Assembly (NCBI RefSeq): GCF_015704895.1 | Contig: NZ_JADQWB010000007.1 | Coordinates: 124,001-188,000 of the forward strand | Direction: 5' to 3' | From: Agrobacterium leguminum | GTDB lineage: Bacteria; Pseudomonadota; Alphaproteobacteria; Rhizobiales; Rhizobiaceae | DNA length: 64,000 nucleotides | Part shown: positions 34,740-43,762 of the stretch, piece after piece | How positions within the stretch are numbered: position 1 is the stretch's first letter | Layout: each line of letters starts with the position of its first letter | Program-made: the position numbers and the translations under genes | Notes under the pieces: model-generated | Database searches by the model: none | What the model saw: the letters and a program-made list of their open reading frames with translations, nothing else | Told to the model about the DNA's origin: nothing

Positions 34740-35216
34740 TCAACCCGCGACGCAGAAATGGCGCTGGCCGTCATAATCCGTATAGGTGCCGGTGCGGGTG
34801 TTGAAGCTCCGGTAACGCTGCGAGCAATAGTCGTACCAGGCGTTTGTCCAGGGCTCGATGGTGCGATAGGTGCGGCGCTGGTTGTAGACCGGGCGGCTGT
34901 CGTAAACCGGCTGGGCGCGATAGACGGGTGCCGGGCGGTAAACCGGCTGCGGTGCTGCGCGATAATAACGGTAATCCGGCTCTTCATCGATATAGCTCGG
35001 CTCGTCGACATAGACGCGCTCATCGTAGGCCGGCGCCGGACGCGACATTGCGGAGCCGACGGCGACACCGGCGGCAAGGCCGAGCACGCCACCCAGAATG
35101 GCGGCATCGCGACGGTCGCGGCGGTCCCAGTCGCCAGCGGATGCGCTGCTCAAGGGAACAATGGTGGCGGCGGCGACGGCGACAGCCAGAACGGTTTTAG
35201 CTGCAAAGGACGACAT
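34740..35216 (-). CDS. BA14K-like secreted protein
   Basis: 158 residues. A signal/hydrophobic segment (TVLAVAVAAATIVPLSSASA) is followed by a glycine-zipper-like helix (AAILGGVLGLAAGVAVGSAM), a Tyr/Pro/Arg-rich repetitive region (VYRPAPVYRAQPVYDSRPVY) and a C-terminal domain with two Cys, YCSQRYRSFNTRTGTYTDYD. That last motif is the hallmark of the BA14K family, known from a Brucella immunoreactive lectin-like protein. I use the ATG at 35216, with GGAAGA upstream, rather than the one 15 bases earlier. It is probably a periplasmic or surface protein of unknown function. Confidence 0.75.
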   Translation of the reverse strand: MSSFAAKTVLAVAVAAATIVPLSSASAGDWDRRDRRDAAILGGVLGLAAGVAVGSAMSRPAPAYDERVYVDEPSYIDEEPDYRYYRAAPQPVYRPAPVYRAQPVYDSRPVYNQRRTYRTIEPWTNAWYDYCSQRYRSFNTRTGTYTDYDGQRHFCVAG

Positions 35217-35395
35217 GGTGTGTTCTTCCATACAGGTGGCAGGGCGCTGCCAGTTGCAAATTCGATGGTTAAGGAAATACAGCCCGGCTGCTGAACGGGC
35301 GCTGAATGAATTGTGGCAGACCGGCGGCGGCCCGCAATTCCTGTTTGCGCGCGACGCACTTCGCGCTAGAACTCAAGAACAAACAGGACGCACCG

Positions 35396-36106
35396 ATGAG
35401 CCTTTCCCAGATAACCGTCAATTCCGACACCTCGCATGAAGACCGTGCCCAGGCCATTCGCGATACGCTGCGTGACGCCATTGTCGACCGGCGGCTGGCG
35501 CCGGGAACCAAACTGTCGGAATCGGAAGTGGGAACGCTGTTCGATGTCAGCCGTACGGTGGTGCGCGCCGCACTTCAGATGCTGGCCTATGAGGGGCTGG
35601 TGAAGGCCGAACGCAACCGGGGCGCCTTCGTCTCCAATCCCACGCCGGATGAAGCGCGGCAGGTGTTCGCTTCGCGCCGGCTGATCGAACCCGGCGTCGT
35701 GGATGCCGCAATCGAAAAAATCACGCCGGCGGCGGTGAAGCGGCTGCGTGAACATCTGGTGCAGGAAAGCCGCCACCAGCATGAGCGCGGCCCGAGCGCC
35801 AGACGCGCGGAAATCAAGGCATCGGGCGATTTCCACCTGATGCTGGCCTCGCTTGCCGGCAACGCCATTCTGGAAAAATTCATGGACGAGCTGGTCGCCC
35901 GCTCGTCGCTGGTCATTGCGCTTTACGGCCGCTCGGGTGTTTCAAGCTGCGGCCACAACGATCACGCCGATCTCCTGGACGCGCTTGAGGCGAAAGATAC
36001 GGCAAAGGCGCGTGCGCTGATGTTGCAGCATCTCGACCACATCGAGGCCGATCTCGACCTGCGCATGATGGAAGGTCTGGCGCTGAAGGATGCGCTGGCG
36101 CTCTGA
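35396..36106 (+). CDS. GntR-family regulator with FCD ligand domain
   Basis: 236 residues. The N-terminal winged helix (LRDAIVDRRLAPGTKLSESEVGTLF, SRTVVRAALQMLAYEGLV) precedes an all-helical FCD domain with the usual metal/ligand residues (SGDFHLMLA, CGHNDHADLLDAL, LMLQHLDHIEADL). FCD regulators respond to small carboxylates or amino acids. The start at 35396 is taken because the longer reading has no family resemblance upstream. It converges on dadA, so control of D-amino acid use is possible, but an Lrp-type gene on the other side is the stronger candidate. Confidence 0.85.
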   Translation: MSLSQITVNSDTSHEDRAQAIRDTLRDAIVDRRLAPGTKLSESEVGTLFDVSRTVVRAALQMLAYEGLVKAERNRGAFVSNPTPDEARQVFASRRLIEPGVVDAAIEKITPAAVKRLREHLVQESRHQHERGPSARRAEIKASGDFHLMLASLAGNAILEKFMDELVARSSLVIALYGRSGVSSCGHNDHADLLDALEAKDTAKARALMLQHLDHIEADLDLRMMEGLALKDALAL

Positions 36107-36154
36107 TTGACCGCCATCCCCGTCGCGGGACGGGAATGGCGGGTTGATTGCGTG

Positions 36155-37411
36155 TCAGGCGGCGTAACGGCTGATCGCCAGATCGTGCGTGTCGATCTCC
36201 GGCTTGTTGCCGCTGATGAGATCGGCAAGCACCCGGGCGGAGCCGCAGGACATGGTCCAGCCAAGCGTGCCGTGGCCGGTGTTGAGATAAAGATTGCTGT
36301 AGCGGGTGGCGCCGATGACAGGCGTGCCGTCCGGCGTCATCGGGCGCAGGCCGCACCAGAATTTCGCCTGGGTCTGGTCGCCCGCGCCGCCGAACAGGTC
36401 TTCCACCGAATGGGCCAGCGTTTCCTGGCGAGCGGCGGGCAAATCCTTGCTGAAACCGGCGATCTCCGCCATGCCGCCGGCGCGAATGCGTGAGCCGAGG
36501 CGGGTAATCGCCACCTTGAACGTTTCGTCCATGACCGTGGAAACGGGTGCGCGCTCCTCTTTCACGATCGGAACCGTGATGGAGTAACCCTTGACCGGGT
36601 AAACCGGCAGGGTAAGGCCAAGCTGGCGCACGAATTGCGGCGAATAGCTGCCCAGTGCCGCCACGAAAATATCGGCCTCCACCAGCCCACGGGTGGTCTC
36701 CACAGCCTTGACGCGTCCTGCCTCGACGATGGGGCGCATGATGCCGGTGTCGTAAAGGAAGGTAACGCCCGCCTCTTCGGCCATGCGGGCAAGTTCTGTC
36801 GTGAACATGAAGCAATCGCCGGTCTCATCGCCGGGCAGGCGCAGGCCGCCGACGATCTTCTCCTTCGAAGGAGAAAGACCGGGTTCGATGGCGGCGCAGC
36901 CGTCGCGGTCGAGAATCTCGAAAGGCACGCCGCCTGCCGTCAGCACGTCGACATCCTTGCCGATGGCATCGAACTGCTTCTGGGTGCGGAACACCTCCAG
37001 CGTGCCCTGCATGCGCTGGTCATATTCGATGCCGGTTTCTTCACGAAGCGCCATCAGGCAATCGCGGCTATATTCGGCAACGCGCACCATGCGGCTTTTG
37101 TTGATGGCGTAACGCGCCGAGGTGCAGTTGCGCAGCATCTGGCTCATCCAGCGCCATGCAGCCGGATCGGCCGTCGGGCGGATGATGAGAGGCGCGTGTT
37201 TCATGAACAGCCATTTCATCGCCTTGACCGGAATGCCAGGGGCAGCCCAGGGCGAAGAATAGCCGGGGGAAACCTCGCCGGCATTGGCGAAGCTGGTTTC
37301 GAGCGCTGCCGCCGGCTGGCGATCGATCACCGTCACCTTGTGCCCGGCTTTGGCCAGATACCAGGCGGATGTCACGCCGACGACGCCGGCTCCGAGGATA
37401 GTGACGTTCAT
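36155..37411 (-). CDS. dadA: D-amino acid dehydrogenase DadA
   Basis: FAD-dependent membrane-associated enzyme that deaminates D-alanine and other D-amino acids to keto acids. 418 residues with the dinucleotide motif [19 protein letters not shown] at the very N-terminus, [18 protein letters not shown], and the C-terminal FAD/substrate region [14 protein letters not shown] and [16 protein letters not shown]. Standard length. It lies 7 bp after the alanine racemase gene on the same strand, the classical catabolic pairing: racemise L-Ala, then oxidise D-Ala to pyruvate. Confidence 0.95.
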   Translation of the reverse strand: MNVTILGAGVVGVTSAWYLAKAGHKVTVIDRQPAAALETSFANAGEVSPGYSSPWAAPGIPVKAMKWLFMKHAPLIIRPTADPAAWRWMSQMLRNCTSARYAINKSRMVRVAEYSRDCLMALREETGIEYDQRMQGTLEVFRTQKQFDAIGKDVDVLTAGGVPFEILDRDGCAAIEPGLSPSKEKIVGGLRLPGDETGDCFMFTTELARMAEEAGVTFLYDTGIMRPIVEAGRVKAVETTRGLVEADIFVAALGSYSPQFVRQLGLTLPVYPVKGYSITVPIVKEERAPVSTVMDETFKVAITRLGSRIRAGGMAEIAGFSKDLPAARQETLAHSVEDLFGGAGDQTQAKFWCGLRPMTPDGTPVIGATRYSNLYLNTGHGTLGWTMSCGSARVLADLISGNKPEIDTHDLAISRYAA

Positions 37412-37418
37412 GATCGTC

Positions 37419-38585
37419 TCACTTGTGATTGACTGATGTTGAAGCGGCTGCCGGGGTTTCTCCCGGTTGAATATAATTACGGCGATAGCGGCGTCCGAGG
37501 CCGGTCAGGATTTCATAGGCGATCGTGCCCGCATCCTCGGCGATGTCTTCCAGTGTCTGGTCAGGACCGATCATCTGCACAAGGCTGCCCTGGGTCAATG
37601 TTCCCTCGGGCAGGGCGGATATGTCGAGAATGATGCTGTCCATGGAAACGCGGCCCGCAATCGGCAAGCGCACGCCGTTATACCACGTCGCGCCACGATT
37701 GCTGAGCGAACGCGGCAGACCGTCAGCGTAACCGGCGGCGATGGTCGCCAGACGCGTGGGCCCGGCCGCTTCGAAGGAGCCGCCGTAACCGACCAGCGAA
37801 CCGGCGGGAACGGTGCGGGTCTGGATGACGGCCAGATCGAGGCGAACGACCGGCTTCATCGGGTTGGGGCGTGTAACGGAGGGCGCGCCGCCATAAAGCG
37901 CGATGCCGGGGCGCAGCAGGTGGTTGTGATAATCATTGCCCAGAAAGATGCCGCCGGAATTCGAAAAACAGACGGGCGCTTCAGGAAAGGCAATGGCGGC
38001 TTTGCGCATCACCGCAAGCTGCGCGGCATTGGAGGCATGGTCCGGTTCGTCGGCGCAGGCGAGGTGGCTCATGACGAAGGCGATGTCGATGCCATCGAGC
38101 AATTGCGGCCGGGAGGCTAGGATTCCGAGCTCTTCGGGGGAAAGGCCGAGACGGCACATGCCGGTATCGATCTGCACGGCGGCGGTGAGCGTCTTGCCAA
38201 GCTTTTTGGCGTGGGCCGACCATTGGGCGATCTGCTCCAGCGAATTCAGAACCGGGGTGATGGCCATGGCGGCGCAGGAGGTCTCATTGCCGGGCTGAAG
38301 CCCGTTGAGAACAAAAATCCGCGCTTCTGCCGAAAGTCGCAGTCGCAACGCCAAGGCTTCATCGATATGGGCAACGAAGAAATTGCGGCAACCCGCCTCG
38401 AACAGGACCTGTGAGACGATATCCGCGCCGAGACCATAGGCATCGGCCTTCACGACCGCTGCCGTCTGCGATGCGGGCGCCATGGCCGCAAGGGTCAGAT
38501 AATTGTCGCGCAATGCGCCGAGATCGATGGTTAAATGGCCGCTTGCACCACCGGCGGCCTGCTGGCGGCTGATCTGCATGTCCAT
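37419..38585 (-). CDS. alr: Catabolic alanine racemase
   Basis: PLP enzyme interconverting L- and D-alanine, 388 residues. The Schiff-base Lys is in [14 protein letters not shown], the catalytic Tyr in [12 protein letters not shown], and [14 protein letters not shown] and [12 protein letters not shown] are typical. GAGGG precedes the first ATG; a second ATG lies two codons later. Pairing with dadA makes it the catabolic (DadX-type) isozyme, with a biosynthetic copy expected elsewhere. It is divergent from an Lrp-type regulator. Confidence 0.93.
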   Translation of the reverse strand: MDMQISRQQAAGGASGHLTIDLGALRDNYLTLAAMAPASQTAAVVKADAYGLGADIVSQVLFEAGCRNFFVAHIDEALALRLRLSAEARIFVLNGLQPGNETSCAAMAITPVLNSLEQIAQWSAHAKKLGKTLTAAVQIDTGMCRLGLSPEELGILASRPQLLDGIDIAFVMSHLACADEPDHASNAAQLAVMRKAAIAFPEAPVCFSNSGGIFLGNDYHNHLLRPGIALYGGAPSVTRPNPMKPVVRLDLAVIQTRTVPAGSLVGYGGSFEAAGPTRLATIAAGYADGLPRSLSNRGATWYNGVRLPIAGRVSMDSIILDISALPEGTLTQGSLVQMIGPDQTLEDIAEDAGTIAYEILTGLGRRYRRNYIQPGETPAAASTSVNHK

Positions 38586-38712
38586 GGTCGTTCACCCTCA
38601 TTTTTATCCCATGAGGGTATTGCAACGATTGTCGAATTTCTTGGCGATTGTTCGAAGAAAATGCGATAGAATTCGCAATGGCGCAATTTTCTTTTGCTGA
38701 TTGGAATCTTCT

Positions 38713-39171
38713 ATGTCGTCACTCGATGCGACCGACCGCCACATCATCCGCCTGCTTCGGCTCAATGCCCGCATCAGCAATGCGAAACTCGCAGCAGAAG
38801 TCGGGCTTTCCGCATCCGCCTGCCTTCGCCGGGTCGATATTCTCGAGCGGGAAGGGATTATCAGGGGATATACGGCGCTGACGAGCGGCCTTGCCGGCGG
38901 CGAGGTGATTTCGGTTATCGTGCAGATCACGCTCGACCGCCAGACGGAGGATTTTCTCAACCGTTTTGAAAATGCGGTGCGACGCTATCCGGAAATCCGC
39001 GAATGTTATCTGATGACGGGTGGTTCGGATTATTTCCTGCGCTGCGAGGCGGAAAGTGCTGGGGATTTCGAGCGGATTCACAAGGAGATACTGTCGAAGC
39101 TGCCGGGGGTTTCGCGCATTCATTCGAGTTTTGCGATCCGGAATGTGTTGGCGACGCCGAAGGCGAGGTAG
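38713..39171 (+). CDS. Lrp/AsnC-family regulator, probable activator of alr-dadA
   Basis: 152 residues: N-terminal helix-turn-helix (LDATDRHIIRLLRLNARISNAKLA followed by GLSASACLRRVDILEREGII) and a C-terminal RAM/AsnC ligand domain (EIRECYLMTGGSDYFLRCE). The ATG at 38713 gives the standard family length; the TTG 12 bases earlier is less likely. It is divergent from alr-dadA with a 127-bp AT-rich gap, the same arrangement as the Pseudomonas dadR-dadA-dadX locus. An alanine-responsive activator is the natural inference. Confidence 0.88.
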   Translation: MSSLDATDRHIIRLLRLNARISNAKLAAEVGLSASACLRRVDILEREGIIRGYTALTSGLAGGEVISVIVQITLDRQTEDFLNRFENAVRRYPEIRECYLMTGGSDYFLRCEAESAGDFERIHKEILSKLPGVSRIHSSFAIRNVLATPKAR

Positions 39172-39203
39172 TCGCATTTTACGAGCGGCAGAATATGCGG
39201 CCA

Positions 39204-39377
39204 CCCCCCTCTGTCCTGCCGGACATCTCCCCCTCAAGGGGGGAGATCGGGTGAGGCTTTCGCTCGGACCCACGCAACCATTTCGCCACAGGTGCTATGG
39301 CTTGCTAAATATGGAGAGCAGCCCGCTTGTCGATCTCCCCCCTTGTGGGGGAGATGTCCGGCAGGACAGAGGGGGGT
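39204..39377. repeat. Rhizobial-type intergenic inverted-repeat element
   Basis: Two 47-bp arms at 39204-39250 and 39331-39377 are inverted copies of one another (core ctgtcctgccggacatctcc) and flank an 80-bp centre. Each arm also holds its own small palindrome (ctccccctcaaggggggag; ctccccccttgtgggggag). It fits the mosaic or palindromic elements scattered between genes in Rhizobiales. It sits between the Lrp and thiD stops and could fold into a long hairpin that terminates both transcripts. Confidence 0.8.
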
Positions 39378-39403
39378 AAACCCCAAACTCCGCCCTCTCA
39401 TCG

Positions 39404-40201
39404 CTAACCCCACCAACGATAAAAATGATGCACCGGCCCCCGCCCGTGCCCGACAGCAAGGCTCCGCCCGGCATCGAGCGCCCCATTCAGATACTCCTTC
39501 GCAAGCCCCACCGCCTCCCGCAACTCACAACCCTTTGCAAAATGAGCCGTAATCGCTGCCGCCAGCGTGCAGCCGGTGCCGTGGTCGTTCTTCGTCTCCA
39601 CCCGTGGCGCGGAAAGCGCCTGCATGGCGCCATCCGCAAACAGATAATCTGTGCTCTCCGGCCCATCGCCATGGCCGCCCTTGATGAGCACGGCTTTCGC
39701 GCCCGCCTTCAGGATCAGCTCCGCCTGGCGGGCGATCTCCGTCTCCGTCTTCGCCATCGAAGTGCCGGTCAACAGCGCCGCTTCCGGCAGGTTCGGTGTA
39801 ACGATGGTCGCGAGCGGCAGCAAGTCGCGCCGCAATGTCTCGATGGCGTCTTCATGCAGCAGCCTGTCACCGGAGGTCGCTACCATTACCGGGTCCAGCA
39901 CCACCGGCTGCGATTGCCGCCGAAGCCGTTCCGCGATGGCGGTGATGGTTTCGATCCGCGAGACCATGCCGATCTTCACCGCATTGACGGTAAGATCGGA
40001 AAAAACCGCATCCATCTGCGCGATAATGGTGGCGACCGAAATATCCTCGACCGCCGTTACGCCCTTGGTGTTCTGGGCAGTGATGGCGGTGATGACGCTG
40101 GCGGCATAGGCGCCGAGCGCGGAGAAGGTCTTGATGTCCGCCTGAATACCCGCGCCGCCGCCGCTGTCGGAGCCGGCAATGGTCAATGCAATGGCTGTCA
40201 T
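39404..40201 (-). CDS. thiD: Hydroxymethylpyrimidine (phosphate) kinase ThiD
   Basis: Phosphorylates HMP and HMP-P to HMP-PP for thiamin synthesis. 265 residues of the ribokinase fold: ALTIAGSDSGGGAGIQADIKT at the N-terminus, VVLDPVMVATSGDRLL, and the catalytic GTGCTLAAAI anion-hole motif (preceded by NDH) near the C-terminus. Last gene of the riboswitch-controlled operon; its start overlaps the thiE stop. Confidence 0.95.
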   Translation of the reverse strand: MTAIALTIAGSDSGGGAGIQADIKTFSALGAYAASVITAITAQNTKGVTAVEDISVATIIAQMDAVFSDLTVNAVKIGMVSRIETITAIAERLRRQSQPVVLDPVMVATSGDRLLHEDAIETLRRDLLPLATIVTPNLPEAALLTGTSMAKTETEIARQAELILKAGAKAVLIKGGHGDGPESTDYLFADGAMQALSAPRVETKNDHGTGCTLAAAITAHFAKGCELREAVGLAKEYLNGALDAGRSLAVGHGRGPVHHFYRWWG

Positions 40202-40860
40202 GGCTGTCTCGCTTTCAGCGTGGCGTCAATTGCGGCGCGGAAGTCCTTGGTTGCGCTGGCAATATCGCCCGCGCGGAAAATGGCGGAAATGACTGCCACA
40301 CCATCCGCGCCGGCGGCAATGACGGGTGGCACACGGGCAAGATCGATGCCGGCGATAGCGCCGACCGGCATATCCGGCTTCCACTCCTTCAGCAGGGCGC
40401 GTAGCGTGGTAAAACCGTCGATACCGACCGGCTTGTCCGGATTGACCTTGGAAACGGTTTCGAACACGCCGCCGATGCAGGCGTAGTCGGCGGGCATGGA
40501 GGCCGCCCGTTCGGCATCGGGGCGGTTCTTGACGGTGAGGCCGATGATCGCCTTTTCGCCGAGAATGCGCCTTGCAGTTTTGGCGTCCATGTCGTCAGCG
40601 CCGAGATGCACCCCATCAGCGCCCGAGGCGAGGGCCACATCCACCCGGTCGTTGATGACCAGCGGTACGCCGGTGCCGGCGATGGCCTCGTGAATGGCGC
40701 GGGCGTTTTCGATCATCTCGCGCGTCGAGCCGTGCTTGTCGCGATATTGCAGAATGGTCGCGCCGTTGAGTGCGGCGGCCAGAGCAAGCTCCGGCAGTGG
40801 CGCAACGTCACTAAGGCTCGCATCGACCAGCGCGTTGAGGCGGTAGTCAACCTTGTTCAT
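40198..40860 (-). CDS. thiE: Thiamin-phosphate synthase ThiE
   Basis: Couples HMP-PP with the thiazole phosphate to give thiamin phosphate. 220-residue TIM barrel with ATILQYRDKHGSTREM, VPLVINDRVDVALASGADGVHLGADDM and YACIGGVFETVSK; the last replaces the more common GPIFPTxTK, a variation often seen in the rhizobial salvage type. Coupled by overlaps to thiM and thiD. Confidence 0.93.
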   Translation of the reverse strand: MNKVDYRLNALVDASLSDVAPLPELALAAALNGATILQYRDKHGSTREMIENARAIHEAIAGTGVPLVINDRVDVALASGADGVHLGADDMDAKTARRILGEKAIIGLTVKNRPDAERAASMPADYACIGGVFETVSKVNPDKPVGIDGFTTLRALLKEWKPDMPVGAIAGIDLARVPPVIAAGADGVAVISAIFRAGDIASATKDFRAAIDATLKARQP

Positions 40861-41587
40861 GCTCTATCCTCGCGTGATTTGTGATGTCCTCACCGGAAAT
40901 TTCGGAAAGCGCATCCAGAAACGCCGGTTCGAAGGTGCCGGGGCCTCTGGCGTGCTTGGCCGCAAGTTCGGCGGAAACGCCGGTGACGGCAAGGGCGGAG
41001 GCCGCCGCCGTCAACGCGTCTTTTTCGACAGCCATGAAGGCGGCGATGACGCCGCCCGAAAGGCACCCTGTTCCGGTCACCTTCGCCATCCACGGATGAC
41101 CGTTGACGATCCTGACGCTGCGGGTCGTGTCGCTGAGATGATCCACAGGCCCGGTCTCAATCCGTACAGTATCCGGCACATCGCCGATCAGGCTCATTTC
41201 GGCATGATTGCCACGCACGATCGTCGGGGAAAGTGCGATGAGTTCGCGCGCGAATTCCAGCCGCGACGGCGAATAATCGCAATGCACGGGGTCGACGATC
41301 CACGGCTTGCCGGATGCATTGGCGATTTCGATCGCTAGCCGGATGACCTTGCGCCGCTCGGCATCCAGCGTGCCGAGATTGACGGTCAGCGCATCCGCCT
41401 TGGTGACGAAGCTCTCGATTTCCTCCAGCGAGGTGGTCATGGAAGGAATACCGCCAACGACGGTGATGCCGTCTGCGGTGAATTTCTGCACCACGGTGTT
41501 CATCAGGCAATGCACGCGCGGGCGCGTCTTGCGCACCCGCTCCAGAATCTCGGCGGCGATTGCCGCTGTCGGAAAAGTCGTGGTCAT
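40847..41587 (-). CDS. thiM: Hydroxyethylthiazole kinase ThiM
   Basis: Salvages the thiazole moiety by phosphorylation. 246 residues. Key segments are HCLMNTVVQKFTADG, SMTTSLEEIESFV (in place of the usual P-x-M), WIVDPVHCDYSPSR, RGNHAEMSLIG and the catalytic VTGTGCLSGGVIAA. It overlaps its neighbours on both sides. Together with thiE and thiD it makes the known rhizobial thiMED salvage set. Confidence 0.93.
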   Translation of the reverse strand: MTTTFPTAAIAAEILERVRKTRPRVHCLMNTVVQKFTADGITVVGGIPSMTTSLEEIESFVTKADALTVNLGTLDAERRKVIRLAIEIANASGKPWIVDPVHCDYSPSRLEFARELIALSPTIVRGNHAEMSLIGDVPDTVRIETGPVDHLSDTTRSVRIVNGHPWMAKVTGTGCLSGGVIAAFMAVEKDALTAAASALAVTGVSAELAAKHARGPGTFEPAFLDALSEISGEDITNHARIEHEQG

Positions 41588-42534
41588 GGCTGTTGCAGCT
41601 CCACGGCGATGTCGTCCGCCGCCGGCGCCTGCTTGATCAGCTGCATCTCCTGCATGAAAGCGCCAAAACGGGCATAGCGGGTGCGATCAAGTGCGGCCGG
41701 GCGCTTGGCGAAGCGCGGCAGCGTGTCGAAGAAGGCCTGCTTGTTCAGCGCGTCGTCAAGGTTCGGATAGGCCTTGATGAAAAGCTGCCAAGATTCCTGA
41801 GGATGGTTGGTAATGAAGATCGCGGCTTGCTCCACGGCGGAGAGGAAACGCGGCAGGCGGTTGTCTTTCGCGAGATCGCGGTGCGTGACGAAGATCAGCT
41901 CGTCATAGGCCGGCACGCCGTGTTCCTCCGGGAAGAAAGAGCGGCCTTCATGTCCCTCAAGCTTCATCTGCGTCAGCTCGAAATTGCGAAAGCCGCCCAG
42001 CGTGGCATCCACCTTGCCGGCGATCAGCGACGGCGAGAGCGAGAAATTGACGTTGATGAGTTCGACATCATCCTTCATCAGGCCGTCCTTTTCCAGCATG
42101 CGCTTCAGCATCGCATCCTCGAAGCCGGAAACGGAAAAGCCGACCTTCTTGCCCTTCAGGTCTTTCAGGCTCTTGATCGGGCCATCGGCCAGAACGGTGA
42201 CGGTGTTGAGAGGCGTCTCGACCAGTGTACCGAAACGCACGAGCGGCAGGCCGGCATCGTGATCGAGATAGAGGTTCGGTTGGTAATGCACGCCGATATC
42301 GGCCTGTTTCGCCGAGACGAGACGCGGAACGGCGGAGGGGTCTGCGGGCGGAACCAGTTCCACCTCGAGCCCCGCATCGGCAAACAGGCCGCGTTCCTTG
42401 GCGATCACCATCGGCGCATGATCGGGGTTCACGAACCATTCGAGCAACACGGTCAGCTTGCCTGCCGCATGCGATTGCATGGGTGAAAGCACGCTTGTTG
42501 CCGCGACGACGAGGGAAAGAAGAGTTCGTTTCAT
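41584..42534 (-). CDS. thiY: HMP-precursor-binding periplasmic protein ThiY-like
   Basis: Solute-binding protein of the NMT1/THI5-like family, 316 residues. The Sec signal is SLVVAATSVLSPMQSHAAG and the mature protein opens with LTVLLEWFVNPDHAPMVIAKERGLF, the typical start of ThiY proteins that bind formyl-aminopyrimidine/HMP thiamin precursors. The start overlaps the permease stop (ATGA). Location behind a TPP riboswitch with thiMED supports thiamin-precursor uptake. Confidence 0.88.
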   Translation of the reverse strand: MKRTLLSLVVAATSVLSPMQSHAAGKLTVLLEWFVNPDHAPMVIAKERGLFADAGLEVELVPPADPSAVPRLVSAKQADIGVHYQPNLYLDHDAGLPLVRFGTLVETPLNTVTVLADGPIKSLKDLKGKKVGFSVSGFEDAMLKRMLEKDGLMKDDVELINVNFSLSPSLIAGKVDATLGGFRNFELTQMKLEGHEGRSFFPEEHGVPAYDELIFVTHRDLAKDNRLPRFLSAVEQAAIFITNHPQESWQLFIKAYPNLDDALNKQAFFDTLPRFAKRPAALDRTRYARFGAFMQEMQLIKQAPAADDIAVELQQP

Positions 42535-43316
42535 GGTGCCGAAAGTCTCCGTAAAGATCTGAAAGGAATGGTGTGTTCTGTTTCCTTGGCCCAGGGGGCC
42601 AGATTGGCGGTCGAAAAGTCGACGATGAGCCGCAGCAGCACCGCCATGATGGCGAGAATGGCCATAGCGGCGAACATGGTGTCGGTCTGCATGCGGGCAT
42701 TGGACTGGATCATCACAAACCCGAGCCCGGCCGATGCGCCCACCCATTCGCCGATGACGGCGCCGAGCGGGGCAAGCGGCGCCGCCACCCTCAAGCCCGA
42801 AATCAGCGATGGCAACGCCAGCGGCACACGCAACCGGGTGAGGATCTGCCAGTGGCTCGCCTCAGTCAGCGAGGCGGCGTCGAGGATGGCGCGATCGGTG
42901 CGGTTGAGCCCGTCAGTGAAAGCGGAGGCAACGGGGAAGAAGATAATGATCGCCGTCATCACCACTTTCGAGGCCATGCCGAAACCGAACCAGAGGACGA
43001 GGATGGGGGCGAGCACGAAGACCGGGAAGGCCTGTAACACCAGAACCATGGGCCAGACGAGGCGGCCGAGGCGCGGGATGGCGGCAATGGTGAAAGCGAC
43101 GAGAATGCCGGCGGCGATGCCCGCCGCAAGCCCGAGCGCCATTTCACCGAGCGTTACCAGTGCCTGCCCGAACAGGAAGCCCGGCTGGCGCCAGAAAGCG
43201 CCGGCAACATCGGCGGGCGATGGCAGGATATAGCGGGGCGGTGAAAACAGCCACGTTCCCGCCTGCCAGAAAACCAGCAGAAGACCGACACCGTTCAGCG
43301 CATGGGTGGCACGCAT
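42531..43316 (-). CDS. thiX: ABC transporter permease ThiX-like
   Basis: 261-residue inner-membrane permease of the BPD_transp_1 family with six predicted helices and the EAA-loop region DAASLTEASHWQILTRLRVPLALPSLISGLRVA. First gene after the TPP riboswitch, so a thiamin-precursor permease. No ATP-binding gene (ThiZ) occurs in the operon or elsewhere in the window nearby; the energising subunit must be encoded elsewhere. Confidence 0.88.
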   Translation of the reverse strand: MRATHALNGVGLLLVFWQAGTWLFSPPRYILPSPADVAGAFWRQPGFLFGQALVTLGEMALGLAAGIAAGILVAFTIAAIPRLGRLVWPMVLVLQAFPVFVLAPILVLWFGFGMASKVVMTAIIIFFPVASAFTDGLNRTDRAILDAASLTEASHWQILTRLRVPLALPSLISGLRVAAPLAPLGAVIGEWVGASAGLGFVMIQSNARMQTDTMFAAMAILAIMAVLLRLIVDFSTANLAPWAKETEHTIPFRSLRRLSAP

Positions 43317-43447
43317 GAGCCGGACCTCAGACGCAGACGCACCGTGTGCGAAGGGCGGAAGGTTTCAGCATCATCATTCGTCTCCAGATATGACAATCCC
43401 GGAGATCAGGCAAAGCGGAGAAGAGAAAGGGCAGCGCCTCTTGGCGC

Positions 43448-43540
43448 GACAGTTCCGTTCCTACGCCGGCATGACCCGGATCAGGTTCAAGGGTCCGGCT
43501 CGTCGCCGTCTCAGCACCGTTCGGTGCTCCCCTCGGAAGA
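43448..43540 (-). ncRNA. TPP riboswitch (THI element) controlling the thi operon
   Basis: On the minus strand the region has the THI-box order: GAGGGGAGC, a GCACCGAACGGTGC stem, GCTGAGA, then CCCTTGAACCTGATCCGGGTCATGCCGGCGTAGGAA in the correct spacing (I note the key blocks CTGAGA, ACCCTTGAACCTGATC and GCGTAGGAA). A GC hairpin GCGCC-AAG-AGGCGC and a pyrimidine tract follow, which may act in the expression platform. About 130 nt of leader remain before thiX. Confidence 0.95.
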
Positions 43541-43546
43541 GCTTGT

Positions 43547-43574
43547 TTTGTAGGTCAAGTTTCATAAATGTCAA
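43547..43574 (-). promoter_or_regulatory. Promoter of the thi operon
   Basis: Minus strand: TTGACA (43574-43569), 16 bases, TACAAA (43552-43547). Transcription would start a few bases before the TPP riboswitch, which fits well. The rest of the 446-bp gap up to 43762 is AT-rich without other recognised elements. Confidence 0.6.
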
Positions 43575-43762
43575 CGTCCCGCCAGTGATCCGTCGTCAGG
43601 CGTGATCGTCAATGCCTGAACGGGCTTGCGCTGGTGCGCATCTCCCATTGGCGTATTAGTTATTGAGGAAATTAGATTTATCGAAAATTAGTTATCTCTT
43701 GAAACTGCCTTTCAATATTATTCGGCTAACTTTCGCTCCGGGGAAAGGTTCCGGGGGCGAAT

